Source of the DNA: Paracoccus binzhouensis
GTDB lineage: Bacteria > Pseudomonadota > Alphaproteobacteria > Rhodobacterales > Rhodobacteraceae
NCBI RefSeq assembly: GCF_016446475.1
Contig: NZ_JAEHFP010000024.1
Span: forward strand, 1-41,129
DNA: 41,129 bases
Reading direction: 5' to 3'
Positions within the stretch are counted from its first letter, which is position 1. The number at the start of each line of letters is the position of its first letter. Under the pieces are notes generated by a model, which made no database searches, was not told the DNA's origin, and saw nothing but the letters and a program-made list of their open reading frames with translations. Positions 7,306 through 15,479 of the stretch are shown here, piece by piece. The translations under genes and the position numbers were made by a program.

Positions 7306-8340
7306 ATGATGAAAACCACCTGTCCCGCATATCGCCCCCTGGCGCTCGCCATCCTTGCCGCCGCCGCCCTGGCCGCGGTGCCGCTGATCGGCCCGCGCGC
7401 CGTGGTGCAGGACCTGTTCGGCATCCTCTGCCTGCTGGTACTGGCGCTGAACTGGAACATGCTGGCGGGCTTTGCCGGGCTGGTCTCGGTCGGGCAGCAG
7501 GCCTTCGTTGGCATCGGCGCCTATACCATGTTCGCCGCCGTCATCCTGTTCGGGCTGGACCCGCTGGCCGGCGTGTTGCTGGGCGGGCTGGTCGCCATGG
7601 CGCTGGCCGTGCCGGTGGCCTGTTTCGTCTTTCGCCTGAACGGCGCCTATTTCGCCATCGGCACCTGGGTCGCGGCCGAGATCGCCCGGCTGGGCCTAGG
7701 CCAGTGGAAGGCGCTTGGCGGTGGCACCGGCACCTCGCTGCCCAAGGGCACCACCCGCGACATGCTGGGCGTCGGGCCGGTCAAGGAATGGCTGGGCGTC
7801 TCCAGCGCGGCGGCCAGCGACATCGTGCTTTACTGGCTGGCGCTGGGGCTGGTGCTGGCGACGCTGGGCGTGTCCTGGGCCTTCCTGCGCTCGCGCACGG
7901 GGCTGGGTCTGCAGGCGATCCGCGACAATGCCATGGCCGCGCGTTCTGTAGGCATCGATCCGGTGCGGCTCAAGGCGCTGGTCTTCCTGCTGGCCGCCTT
8001 CGGCACCGGCCTTTGCGGCGGGCTGCTGTTCATCCAGATCACCCGCATCACCCCGGACGCGGCCTTCTCGCTGCTGGACTGGACCGCCTTCGTGCTGTTC
8101 GTGGTGGTGATCGGCGGCATTGGCACCCTGCCCGGTCCCATCGTCGGCGTGGTGGTGTTCTATGCGCTGGAGCGGCTGCTGTCGGATTACGGCAGCGCCT
8201 ATCTGATCGTGCTGGGCCTGTTCGGCATCGCGGTGATGCTGTTCGCGCGGCGCGGCCTCTGGGGCAGCCTGTCCGGCCGCACCGGGCTGGAACTGCTGCC
8301 GCTGGGCCACCGCGCCCCCGCAGCGGCCATCCGGCCCTGA
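7306..8340 (+). CDS. ABC transporter permease, LivM-like
   Basis: 344 residues. The LivM pattern is clear: LVLALNWNMLAGFAGLVSVGQQAFVGIGAY near residues 45-74, the coupling-loop block GLGLQAIRDNAMAARSVGID, and the C-terminal VVVIGGIGTLPGPIVGVVVF. Two adjacent ATGs (7306 and 7309) follow AAAGGG; the first is used here. It is the last importer gene, 21 bases before the hydroxyquinol dioxygenase. That short gap ties transport to the catabolic enzymes. Confidence 0.9.
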   Translation: MMKTTCPAYRPLALAILAAAALAAVPLIGPRAVVQDLFGILCLLVLALNWNMLAGFAGLVSVGQQAFVGIGAYTMFAAVILFGLDPLAGVLLGGLVAMALAVPVACFVFRLNGAYFAIGTWVAAEIARLGLGQWKALGGGTGTSLPKGTTRDMLGVGPVKEWLGVSSAAASDIVLYWLALGLVLATLGVSWAFLRSRTGLGLQAIRDNAMAARSVGIDPVRLKALVFLLAAFGTGLCGGLLFIQITRITPDAAFSLLDWTAFVLFVVVIGGIGTLPGPIVGVVVFYALERLLSDYGSAYLIVLGLFGIAVMLFARRGLWGSLSGRTGLELLPLGHRAPAAAIRP

Positions 8341-8361
8341 GATTCACGAAAGGAAAGCATC

Positions 8362-9195
8362 ATGTCCTATTTCACCGAAGCAGGCTCGGTCGAGGCGGTG
8401 AACGCCCGCATGGCCGAGGATATCGACCCGCGGCTGCGGCAGGTGATGGCCTGCCTGGTCAAGCACCTGCACGCCTTTGCCAAGGAAATCGCCCTGACTC
8501 AGGAGGAATGGGAGATCGGCATCGACTTCCTGACCCGCACCGGCCAGATCTGCTCAGATGAGCGGCAGGAGTTCATCCTGCTTTCGGACGTGCTGGGCTT
8601 CTCGATGCTGGTCGATGCGATCAACAACCGCCGCCCCGAAGGCGCGACCGAGAACACCGTCTTCGGCCCCTTCCATGTCGAGGGCGCGCCGATCCGCGAG
8701 ATGGGCGACTGCATCAGCTTGGACGGCAAGGGCGAAAGCTGCCTGTTCGAGGGCCGGGTGCTGGACCTCGACGGCAATCCGGTCGAGGGCGCGACCGTCG
8801 ACGTCTGGTCCGACAATGCCGACGGCTATTACGACGTCCAGCAGCCGGGCATCCAGCCGAAATGGAACAATCGCGGCCGCTTCGTCACCGGACCGGACGG
8901 GCGCTACAGCTTCGTCGGCATCAAGCCGGTCAGCTATCCGATCCCAGATGACGGGCCGGTCGGGCAGATGCTGGGCAAGCTGGGCCGCCACCCCTATCGG
9001 CCGGCGCATATGCATTACATGGTGACCGCGCCGGGCTATCAGCGCGTCGTCACCCATACCTTCGTCGCCGAGGACGACTATATCGCCGATGATACCGTCT
9101 TCGGCGTCAAGGAGACCCTGATCGCCCCCTTCCAGCGCGTCGATGGCGACACCCTCTGGCGCTCGCCCTTCGACTTCATCCTTGTTCCCGCCTGA
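8362..9195 (+). CDS. Hydroxyquinol 1,2-dioxygenase (intradiol ring cleavage)
   Basis: 277 residues, the usual length for this family (about 280-293). An N-terminal helical dimerisation domain (LTQEEWEIGIDFLTRTGQIC, ILLSDVLGFSMLVDAIN) is followed by the intradiol catalytic barrel starting ENTVFGPFHVEGAP. Candidate non-haem Fe(III) ligands are Tyr157 (DGYYDVQQPG), Tyr192 (KPVSYPIPDDGP), His216 and His218 (RPAHMHYMV). The N-terminal signature fits hydroxyquinol rather than catechol dioxygenases, and the maleylacetate reductase nearby agrees. It opens 1,2,4-trihydroxybenzene to 3-hydroxy-cis,cis-muconate, the enol of maleylacetate, in the cytoplasm. GAAAGGAAAG precedes the ATG. A close relative acting on chlorocatechol or hydroxymethylcatechol cannot be fully excluded. 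Confidence 0.9.
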   Translation: MSYFTEAGSVEAVNARMAEDIDPRLRQVMACLVKHLHAFAKEIALTQEEWEIGIDFLTRTGQICSDERQEFILLSDVLGFSMLVDAINNRRPEGATENTVFGPFHVEGAPIREMGDCISLDGKGESCLFEGRVLDLDGNPVEGATVDVWSDNADGYYDVQQPGIQPKWNNRGRFVTGPDGRYSFVGIKPVSYPIPDDGPVGQMLGKLGRHPYRPAHMHYMVTAPGYQRVVTHTFVAEDDYIADDTVFGVKETLIAPFQRVDGDTLWRSPFDFILVPA

Positions 9196-9202
9196 GCCGA
9201 TC

Positions 9203-9535
9203 ATGCCCAACGTCAAGATCTATATCGACGAAACCCGCCTCGCCGCCTGCCGCGCCGCCATCGAGGACACGCTGCCCCGGCTGCGCGACCTGCTTTGCGA
9301 CGGGCTGGCGGTCGAGGCCAGCGCCTGCCAGATCGCCGCGCTGCCGGTGCTGGGCCTGCCCGACCAGCCGCAGGTGAATGCCGAACTGATGATCCTGCCG
9401 CGCAGCGGGCGCACGCCGGAACGGATCCGCGCCGTCGCCGGCACCATGCGGCAGATGCTGGAACAGGCCAGCGGCCTCGCTGTCGCGGTGCGGGTGGGCA
9501 TGCTGGACCCCGAGACCTATCTGGCGCTGAAATAG
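9203..9535 (+). CDS. Tautomerase-like small protein (Pro-1)
   Basis: 110 residues, starting Met-Pro-Asn-Val-Lys-Ile-Tyr-Ile-Asp. A proline immediately after the initiator Met, followed by a beta strand, is the hallmark of the 4-oxalocrotonate tautomerase superfamily, whose catalytic base is Pro-1. The sequence has a two-unit beta-alpha-beta feel, with a second half VNAELMILPRSGRTPERIRAV, so it resembles CHMI/MIF-sized members. It lies 7 bases after the dioxygenase. Intradiol cleavage of hydroxyquinol gives an enol that must become maleylacetate, normally assumed to happen spontaneously. A tautomerase here suggests that step is catalysed; this role is inference. Confidence 0.65.
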   Translation: MPNVKIYIDETRLAACRAAIEDTLPRLRDLLCDGLAVEASACQIAALPVLGLPDQPQVNAELMILPRSGRTPERIRAVAGTMRQMLEQASGLAVAVRVGMLDPETYLALK

Positions 9536-9539
9536 GCCC

Positions 9540-10490
9540 CTAGCCGCGCCGGCGCGTCACCTGCTGGTCGTGCTCCATCCGCGCGGTCAGCCGGGCGAAT
9601 TCCTCGGTCAGGAAGGCGATGAGCTGGCGCATGGCCGGCGGGCCGGGCCGGTCCTCGGGCAGAAGCAGGCCCAGCTGCCGCTCGGGGTGGTCGATGCGCA
9701 GCGGCAGCGCCTCCATCGGCACGCTGCGGCGCGACAGGAACACCACTGAATAGGGCAGCACGGTCAGCGCATCGGAACCCGCCATGACCGACTGGATCGA
9801 GGCCAGCGTGCCGCCCGAGAAGCTGACGTTGAAATCCTCTTGCCCGATGGATTTCAGCGCCCGCTCCAGGTCGCGGTAAAGCGGGCTGTTCGCCGGCGGC
9901 GCGATCCAGGTATAGGGCGCCAGATCGGCCTGGGCGATGGCCTTGCGCCGGGTCAGCGGATGGCCGGCGCGGGCCGCGACCACGTTGCGGCTGGGCAGGA
10001 CCGGGGTGAAGCTCAGCCCCGGCGGCACCTGGCTGGGATGCAGGGGCAGGATCGCCATGTCCAGCGTGCCATTGCGCAAGGATGCCTCCAGCGTATCGAC
10101 ATAGCCATAGGACTGGTCGATCTGCACCTCGGGGTGGCGCATCTGGAAATCCGCGATCATGGTCGAGACCACGCCGTCCATGAAGATCGGCGAGCCGCCG
10201 ACCCGCAGCCGCCCGGCATGGCCCTTGCGGAAGCGCTGGACCAGCAGGCTGGCCTCCTGATTCGCAGCGCGGATGCGGGCGCCGAAACGCGCCAGGCTCA
10301 GCCCCAGCTCGGTCGGGCGCAGTGGGCGGCGGCCGGGCTGGAACAGCGGCATGCCGATGCGCTTTTCCAGCAGCGCCATGCTGCGCGAGACCGAGGGCTG
10401 CGACTTGCCAAGCGCCTCGGCCCCCTCGGTCAGACCGCCCTTCTCGACGATCACCGCCAGGATTTCCAGATGTTCGCTGTCTATTTTCAT
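9540..10490 (-). CDS. LysR-family transcriptional regulator
   Basis: 316 residues. The N-terminal winged helix-turn-helix (EHLEILAVIVEKGGLTEGAEALGKSQPSVSRSMALLEKR) is followed by a LysR substrate-binding domain from about residue 90. The gene is divergent from maleylacetate reductase and converges with the tautomerase gene (4-base gap), so it sits in the middle of the hydroxyquinol genes it most likely activates. The inducer would be a pathway aromatic or intermediate. The sequence over its own start (10486-10506) includes TTCAT-N11-ATATT, a half-match to the box at 3561-3581, which could provide autorepression. No strong ribosome binding site is visible before the ATG. Confidence 0.88.
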   Translation of the reverse strand: MKIDSEHLEILAVIVEKGGLTEGAEALGKSQPSVSRSMALLEKRIGMPLFQPGRRPLRPTELGLSLARFGARIRAANQEASLLVQRFRKGHAGRLRVGGSPIFMDGVVSTMIADFQMRHPEVQIDQSYGYVDTLEASLRNGTLDMAILPLHPSQVPPGLSFTPVLPSRNVVAARAGHPLTRRKAIAQADLAPYTWIAPPANSPLYRDLERALKSIGQEDFNVSFSGGTLASIQSVMAGSDALTVLPYSVVFLSRRSVPMEALPLRIDHPERQLGLLLPEDRPGPPAMRQLIAFLTEEFARLTARMEHDQQVTRRRG

Positions 10491-10506
10491 AACTCATTAT
10501 CATATT
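10486..10506. promoter_or_regulatory. Possible LysR-type box over the regulator start
   Basis: The right half ATATT (10502-10506) equals that of the 3561-3581 box and the 11-base spacing is kept; the left half is TTCAT. An outer dyad CATAA (10488-10492) / TTATG (10505-10509) also spans it. It lies between the divergent LysR and maleylacetate reductase genes. The support is weaker than for the two perfect dyads. Confidence 0.35.
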
Positions 10507-10583
10507 ATGTTCCGTTCATCCGATCAATATCTGTCTTTGGCCGGTGTAGCTTGACCAGGACCAGGATCGAGGGAGGAAAACCA

Positions 10584-11657
10584 GTGTCCTTTTTCCGCGA
10601 GGAATTCACCGCGCAAAGCCCGGCCGTCCGCGTGCGGTTCGGCAGCGGCCTGCGCAAGAACGTCGCCGACGAGATCGACGCGCTCGGCGCCCGGCGCGCG
10701 CTGATCCTGACCACGCCGCAGCAGGCCGAGATGGCCGAGGAATTCGCCGCGCTTTGCGGCGACCGCGCCGCCGGCTGCTTCACCGGCGCGGTCATGCACA
10801 CCCCGGTCGAGGTTTCGGAACAGGCGACCGAGCAGGCCCGCAGCATCGGCGCCGATGTGCTGGTCGCGGTGGGCGGCGGCTCGACCACCGGCCTCGGCAA
10901 GGCCATCGCGCTGCGCACCGGCCTGCCGCAGATCGTCGTGCCCACCACCTATGCCGGCAGCGAGGCGACGCCGATCCTGGGCCAGACCGAAAACGGGCTG
11001 AAGACCACGATCACCGACCGCCGGGTGCAGCCCGAGGTCATTCTCTACGATGCCGAGCTGGTCGCCACCCTGCCGGTGGCGATGACCGTGACCAGCGCGC
11101 TCAACGCCATGGCCCATGCCGCCGAGGGGCTTTATGCCCGCGACCGCTCGCCCCTGACCTCGCTGATGGCGGTCGAGGGGCTGCGCGCCTTTCGCGACGC
11201 CCTGCCCCGCGTCATCGCCGCGCCCGGCGATCTGGCGGCGCGGGGCGAGACGCTCTATGGCGCCTGGCTTTGCGGCTCGGTGCTGGGCCAGGTCGGCATG
11301 GCGCTGCATCACAAGCTTTGCCACACGCTGGGCGGCAGCTTCGACCTGCCGCATGCCGAGACCCATGCCGTGATCCTGCCGCATGCCATCGCCTTTAACG
11401 CGCAGGCGGTGCCCGAGCTGCTGGCCCCGGTGGCCGAGATCTTCGGCGAGGCCGATCCGGGCCAAGCGCTGCACCGCTTCGCGCGCGAAAGCGGCGCACC
11501 GCTGGCGCTGCGCGATCTGGGCCTGAAGGAGGAGGACCTGGACCGCGCCGCCGAGATCGCCACCCGCAACCCCTACTGGAACCCGCGCCCGGTCGAGCGC
11601 GACGCCCTGCGCCGGCTGCTGGCCGCCGCCTGGGCGGGCGAGGCGCCGGGCCGCTGA
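10584..11657 (+). CDS. Maleylacetate reductase (iron-type alcohol dehydrogenase family)
   Basis: 357 residues, the typical length. The nucleotide-binding half contains VAVGGGSTTGLGKAIALRTG and PTTYAGSEATPILGQTENG. The helical half carries ALNAMAHAAEGLYARDRSPL and HHKLCHTLGGSFDLPHAETHAVILPH, the segment that holds the metal ligands in iron-type ADHs but is modified in maleylacetate reductases. It reduces maleylacetate to 3-oxoadipate with NAD(P)H, directly after the hydroxyquinol dioxygenase step. The start is GTG at 10584, chosen because GGGAGG lies just upstream and upstream codons lack coding character. It is the first gene of the plus-strand run divergent from LysR. No 3-oxoadipate CoA-transferase or thiolase is in the window, so the last steps must be encoded elsewhere. 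Confidence 0.9.
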   Translation: MSFFREEFTAQSPAVRVRFGSGLRKNVADEIDALGARRALILTTPQQAEMAEEFAALCGDRAAGCFTGAVMHTPVEVSEQATEQARSIGADVLVAVGGGSTTGLGKAIALRTGLPQIVVPTTYAGSEATPILGQTENGLKTTITDRRVQPEVILYDAELVATLPVAMTVTSALNAMAHAAEGLYARDRSPLTSLMAVEGLRAFRDALPRVIAAPGDLAARGETLYGAWLCGSVLGQVGMALHHKLCHTLGGSFDLPHAETHAVILPHAIAFNAQAVPELLAPVAEIFGEADPGQALHRFARESGAPLALRDLGLKEEDLDRAAEIATRNPYWNPRPVERDALRRLLAAAWAGEAPGR

Positions 11658-11713
11658 GCCGCCGGCCCCGCAACCACGAATTTCGACGAAACCTCTGGGA
11701 GGAGAGACCCCGA

Positions 11714-13471
11714 ATGACGGATATCACCACCGATGTGCTGATCATCGGCACCGGCCCGGCCGGCTCGGCCACCGCCGCGCTGCTTTCGACCTACGGCATC
11801 GCCAACATGGCGGTGAACCGCTATCGCTGGCTGGCCAATACGCCGCGCGCCCATATCACCAACCAGCGCACAATGGAGGTGCTGCGCGACCTTGGCCGCG
11901 ATGTCGAGGACGAGGCCTATATGTTCGCCACCCATCAGGAGCTGATGGGCGAGAACATCTTCTGCGAAAGCCTGGCGGGCGAGGAGATCGGCCGGCTGAA
12001 GGCCTGGGGCAACCATCCGCTGTCCAAGGCCGAACACCTGATGTCCTCGCCCACCCGGATGAACGACCTGCCGCAGACCTATATGGAGCCCCTGCTGTTC
12101 AAGACCGCCTGCTCGCGCGGCACGCAGGGGCGGCTGTCCACCGAATACCTGCGCCACGAGCAGGACGAAACCGGCGTCACCACCATCTGCCGCGACCGGC
12201 TGACCGGGCAGGAGATCACCATCCGCTCGAAATACCTGATCGGCGCCGATGGCGGCAAGTCGCGGGTCGCCGAACATGCCGGGCTGCCTTTCGAGGGCAA
12301 GATGGCGGTGGGCGGATCGATGAACATCCTGTTCCGGGCCGACCTGTCGAAATACGTCGCGCACCGGCCCTCGGTGCTCTACTGGGTGATGCAGCCCGGC
12401 GCCGATGTCGGCGGCATCGGCATGGGACTGGTGCGCATGGTGCGGCCCTGGAACGAATGGCTGATCGTCTGGGGCTACGACATCAACGGCCCCGAGCCCG
12501 AGGTGACCGAGGAATTCGCCACCGGCGTCGCCCGCCAGCTGGTCGGCGATCCCGATCTGAAGATCGAGCTGCTGTCCGCCAACACCTGGACGGTGAACAA
12601 CTACTACGCCACCCGGACCGCGAACGGGCGGGTGTTCTGCATGGGCGACGCGATCCACCGGCATCCGCCGTCGAACGGGCTGGGCTCGAACACCTCGATC
12701 CAGGATGCGTTCAACCTGGCCTGGAAACTGGCCCTGGTGCTGAAGGGCCAGGCCGGCGAACGGCTGCTGGACAGCTATGACGCCGAGCGCGCGCCGGTGG
12801 CCCGGCAGATCGTGACCCGCGCCAACCAGTCGATCACCGAGACCGGGCCGATCTTTGCCGCGCTCGGCATGGCCGAGGGGGTGGACCCGGTGCAGATGCA
12901 GAAGAACCTGCAGGCCCGCACCGACGGCACGCCCGAGGCCGAGCTGCAGCGCGAGGCGATCCGCAAGGCCATCGCCTTCAAGAAATACGAATTCGACGCG
13001 CATGGCGTCGAGATGAACCAGCGCTACCGCTCGGATGCCGTAGTGACCGACGACCAGCTCGAGCCGGACTTCCAGCTCGATCCCGAGCTGCATTACCAGC
13101 CGACCACCTGGCCGGGCGCCCGCCTGCCGCATGCCTGGCTTTACCGCCATGACGACGGGGCCGAGGTCTCGACCCTGGACCTGTGCGGCCATGGCCGCTT
13201 CACCCTGCTGACCGGCCTTGGCGGCGAGGCCTGGGCCGAGGCCGCCGGCCAGGTGGCGCGCGATCTGGGCATCGACCTGGTGGCCCATGTCATCGGCCCG
13301 CGCCAGGCCTATGTCGATCACAGCGGCGACTGGGCGCGTGCCTCGGAAATCAAGGACAATGGCTGCCTGCTGGTGCGTCCCGACCACCATGTCTGCTGGC
13401 GCGCGACCGGTCTGGTCGCGCAGCCCGAGACGGAACTGGCCCGGGTGCTGCGCCAGGTGCTGGCGCGCTGA
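11714..13471 (+). CDS. FAD-dependent phenol/resorcinol-type hydroxylase (TfdB-like)
   Basis: 585 residues, close to TfdB 2,4-dichlorophenol 6-monooxygenase (about 598). Shared landmarks as I recall them: the Rossmann motif GTGPAGSATAALL; PRAHITNQRTMEVLRDLG; MGENIFCESLAGEE; SKYLIGADGGKSRV; the FAD site CMGDAIHRHPPSNGLGSNTSIQDAFNLAWKL; HGVEMNQRY; and a thioredoxin-like C-terminal domain (GRFTLLTGLGGEAW). It uses NAD(P)H and O2 to add an ortho hydroxyl to a phenol. With hydroxyquinol enzymes alongside, the likely product is hydroxyquinol, from resorcinol or a related phenol; the exact substrate is inference. It lies 56 bases after maleylacetate reductase, with GGGAGGAGAG before the ATG. A GC hairpin follows the stop. 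Confidence 0.87.
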   Translation: MTDITTDVLIIGTGPAGSATAALLSTYGIANMAVNRYRWLANTPRAHITNQRTMEVLRDLGRDVEDEAYMFATHQELMGENIFCESLAGEEIGRLKAWGNHPLSKAEHLMSSPTRMNDLPQTYMEPLLFKTACSRGTQGRLSTEYLRHEQDETGVTTICRDRLTGQEITIRSKYLIGADGGKSRVAEHAGLPFEGKMAVGGSMNILFRADLSKYVAHRPSVLYWVMQPGADVGGIGMGLVRMVRPWNEWLIVWGYDINGPEPEVTEEFATGVARQLVGDPDLKIELLSANTWTVNNYYATRTANGRVFCMGDAIHRHPPSNGLGSNTSIQDAFNLAWKLALVLKGQAGERLLDSYDAERAPVARQIVTRANQSITETGPIFAALGMAEGVDPVQMQKNLQARTDGTPEAELQREAIRKAIAFKKYEFDAHGVEMNQRYRSDAVVTDDQLEPDFQLDPELHYQPTTWPGARLPHAWLYRHDDGAEVSTLDLCGHGRFTLLTGLGGEAWAEAAGQVARDLGIDLVAHVIGPRQAYVDHSGDWARASEIKDNGCLLVRPDHHVCWRATGLVAQPETELARVLRQVLAR

Positions 13472-13480
13472 GTCCCGACC

Positions 13481-13511
13481 GCCGGGCGCGTTCCGCAAGC
13501 ACGCGCCCGGC
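13481..13511 (+). terminator. GC-rich hairpin after the phenol hydroxylase gene
   Basis: A perfect 11-bp inverted repeat, GCCGGGCGCGT (13481-13491) and ACGCGCCCGGC (13501-13511), with a 9-base loop, beginning 10 bases after the stop. No T-tract follows, so termination may need Rho. It separates the hydroxylase operon from the sulfatase operon. Confidence 0.55.
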
Positions 13512-13543
13512 AGGAGACGCCGCGGGCCGGCGCGTGGCGCTTT

Positions 13544-13562
13544 ATATAACATCGCGGCATAT
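13544..13562. promoter_or_regulatory. LysR-type T-N11-A box upstream of the sulfatase operon
   Basis: ATAT, 11 bases, ATAT: an interrupted dyad matching the geometry of the 3561-3581 box, in a short AT-rich stretch amid GC-rich DNA, 137 bases before the sulfatase ATG. The inner bases differ between the two sites. Both could bind the LysR protein at 9540-10490. Confidence 0.45.
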
Positions 13563-13698
13563 TACCCGCCGATCATGTCATGCTGTGCCCGACCCACCTT
13601 TGCTAAGGCTGCGATGGGCGAGGAGGCCCGGAACGACAGGCCGGCACCAGCGGCGCTGCCCTGCGCGGTCGTTCCTGCGCGAACAGGAGGAGGAGAAC

Positions 13699-15417
13699 AT
13701 GATGACGTCGAAAAGACTGGCCACCTTGCCACGCCTTGCGCTGAACGTGGCAACGCTTGCGCTCGCGCATCCGGCGCATGCTTCGGACGCGCGTCCGAAC
13801 ATCGTTCTGATCGTGGTGGACGACATGGGCTATTCGGATCTGGGGGCGTTCGGCGGCGAGATCCCGACGCCCAACCTGGATGCGCTGACCCGGGACGGCG
13901 TGCAGCTGACCAATTTCCATGTCGCGCCGACCTGCTCGCCGACGCGCTCCATGCTGCTGTCGGGCACCGACAACCATGTCGCCGGCCTGGGCAGCATGGC
14001 CGAGGAGATCCTGGACGAGCAACGCGGCCATCCCGGCTACGAGGGTTATCTGAACGAGCGGGTCGTCAGCTTCCCCGAGCTGCTGCGCGACAGCGGCTAT
14101 CACACCTATATCTCGGGCAAATGGCATCTCGGTGGCAAGGAGGGCCAGCGCCCCAATGCCCGCGGCTTCGAGCGCTCCTTCGCGCTGATGAACGGCGCCG
14201 CGCATCATTTCGACCAGACCGGCCTGATCGAGGCGCTGCCCAAGGCGAACTATACCGCCGACGACCAGCCGGCCGATCTGGGCGAGGATTTCACCTATTC
14301 GACGGATTACTTCACCACCCAGCTGATCGAGCAGATCGATTCCGCCAGCGACGACGCGCCCTTCTTCGGCTATCTGGCCTATACCGCGCCGCATTGGCCC
14401 CTGCAGGCCCCGGACGCATCCATTGCGCTGTTCAAGGGCAGATACGACGCCGGCTATGACGCGATCCGCGACGCGCGGCTGGCGCGGATGCGCGATCTGG
14501 GCCTGATCGGCCCGGACGTGCAGCCCAACACCGCCCCCGATCTCTGGCCGCATTGGAGCGAGCTCGACGCGGCGCAGCGCGCCAGCGAGGCCCGCAAGAT
14601 GGAGGTCTATGCCGCGATGATCCACGAGGTCGACCAGAATGTCGGCCGCCTGGTCGATCACCTGAAGCAGAAGGGCGAATACGAGGACACCGTCTTCATC
14701 TTCTTCTCGGACAACGGCGCCGAGGGCCAGCTGCCCGAGAACATCATGGGCGGCCGGAATAAGGAATGGATCAACCGCGCCTTCGACAATTCGCTGGAGA
14801 ACCTGGGCCGGCAGGGCTCGTATGTCGGCTATGGCCCGGCCTGGGCCGCGGTCAGCCAGACGCCGTTCCGCATGGTCAAGGGCTATACCTACGAGGGCGG
14901 CACCCGCTCGCCGGCCTTCATCTCCTATCCCGGCTGGAAGGCCGGCGAACGGCTGGAGCAGTTCGTGCATGTCACCGACATCGCGCCGACGCTGCTGGAC
15001 CTGGCCGGCGCCACGCCGCCGACGGAGCGCGACGGCATCGCGCTGGCGCCGATGACCGGCCATTCGCTGCGGCCCTGGCTGGAGGGCCGGGCCGAGGCGG
15101 CCCGCCCGCAGGACGAGCCGGTCTGCACCGAGCTGTTCGGCCGGGTCTCGGTCTGGAGGGACGGCTGGAAGATGGTGCACAGCAACAAGCCCTGGGGCAC
15201 CGGCGGTTTCGAGCTGTTCGACATCAAGGCCGACCCGGCCGAGCATCGCGACCTGGCGGCGGAGCAGCCCGACAGGCTGGCCGAACTGAAGGCCGACTGG
15301 CAGGATTGCCAGGAACGCTTCGGCATCTACTGGAACGAGGGGCTGGCGCCGCAGATGGTCTATTCCAACGAGACCGAATATCTGTTCCGCCCGCCACACC
15401 TGGCCGCGTCCGACTGA
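13699..15417 (+). CDS. Arylsulfatase, type I, AtsA-like
   Basis: 572 residues. A Sec signal peptide (about residues 1-28, ending AHPAHAS) precedes the alkaline-phosphatase-superfamily core. The metal-binding VDDMGYSDLGAFGGE comes first, followed by the sulfatase signature CSPTRSMLLSG, whose Cys79 would be converted to formylglycine. SGKWHLGG, APHWPLQAP and the second metal site FFSDNGAEG follow. The order and many blocks match Pseudomonas AtsA. It hydrolyses aryl sulfate esters to a phenol and sulfate, probably in the periplasm. ATG at 13699 follows AGGAGGAGAAC; a second ATG at 13702 is possible. The next gene is its likely activating enzyme. Placement among phenol-degrading genes suggests it supplies a phenol rather than only scavenging sulfur. 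Confidence 0.9.
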   Translation: MMTSKRLATLPRLALNVATLALAHPAHASDARPNIVLIVVDDMGYSDLGAFGGEIPTPNLDALTRDGVQLTNFHVAPTCSPTRSMLLSGTDNHVAGLGSMAEEILDEQRGHPGYEGYLNERVVSFPELLRDSGYHTYISGKWHLGGKEGQRPNARGFERSFALMNGAAHHFDQTGLIEALPKANYTADDQPADLGEDFTYSTDYFTTQLIEQIDSASDDAPFFGYLAYTAPHWPLQAPDASIALFKGRYDAGYDAIRDARLARMRDLGLIGPDVQPNTAPDLWPHWSELDAAQRASEARKMEVYAAMIHEVDQNVGRLVDHLKQKGEYEDTVFIFFSDNGAEGQLPENIMGGRNKEWINRAFDNSLENLGRQGSYVGYGPAWAAVSQTPFRMVKGYTYEGGTRSPAFISYPGWKAGERLEQFVHVTDIAPTLLDLAGATPPTERDGIALAPMTGHSLRPWLEGRAEAARPQDEPVCTELFGRVSVWRDGWKMVHSNKPWGTGGFELFDIKADPAEHRDLAAEQPDRLAELKADWQDCQERFGIYWNEGLAPQMVYSNETEYLFRPPHLAASD

Positions 15418-15479
15418 GGCCAAGCCAACCCACCCCGGGGGCATCCCCGTCCCCGGAGGCCTTGCCGAAAGGACCGGCC

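Noticed and set aside
3738..8340. Branched-chain amino acid uptake system
   Set aside because: The family name is only a fold label; linkage to hydroxyquinol genes makes an aromatic substrate more likely, so no liv symbols were assigned.
13603..15444. 613-codon minus-strand frame opposite the arylsulfatase
   Set aside because: The plus strand encodes a complete sulfatase with all motifs; the antisense translation has no recognisable domain.
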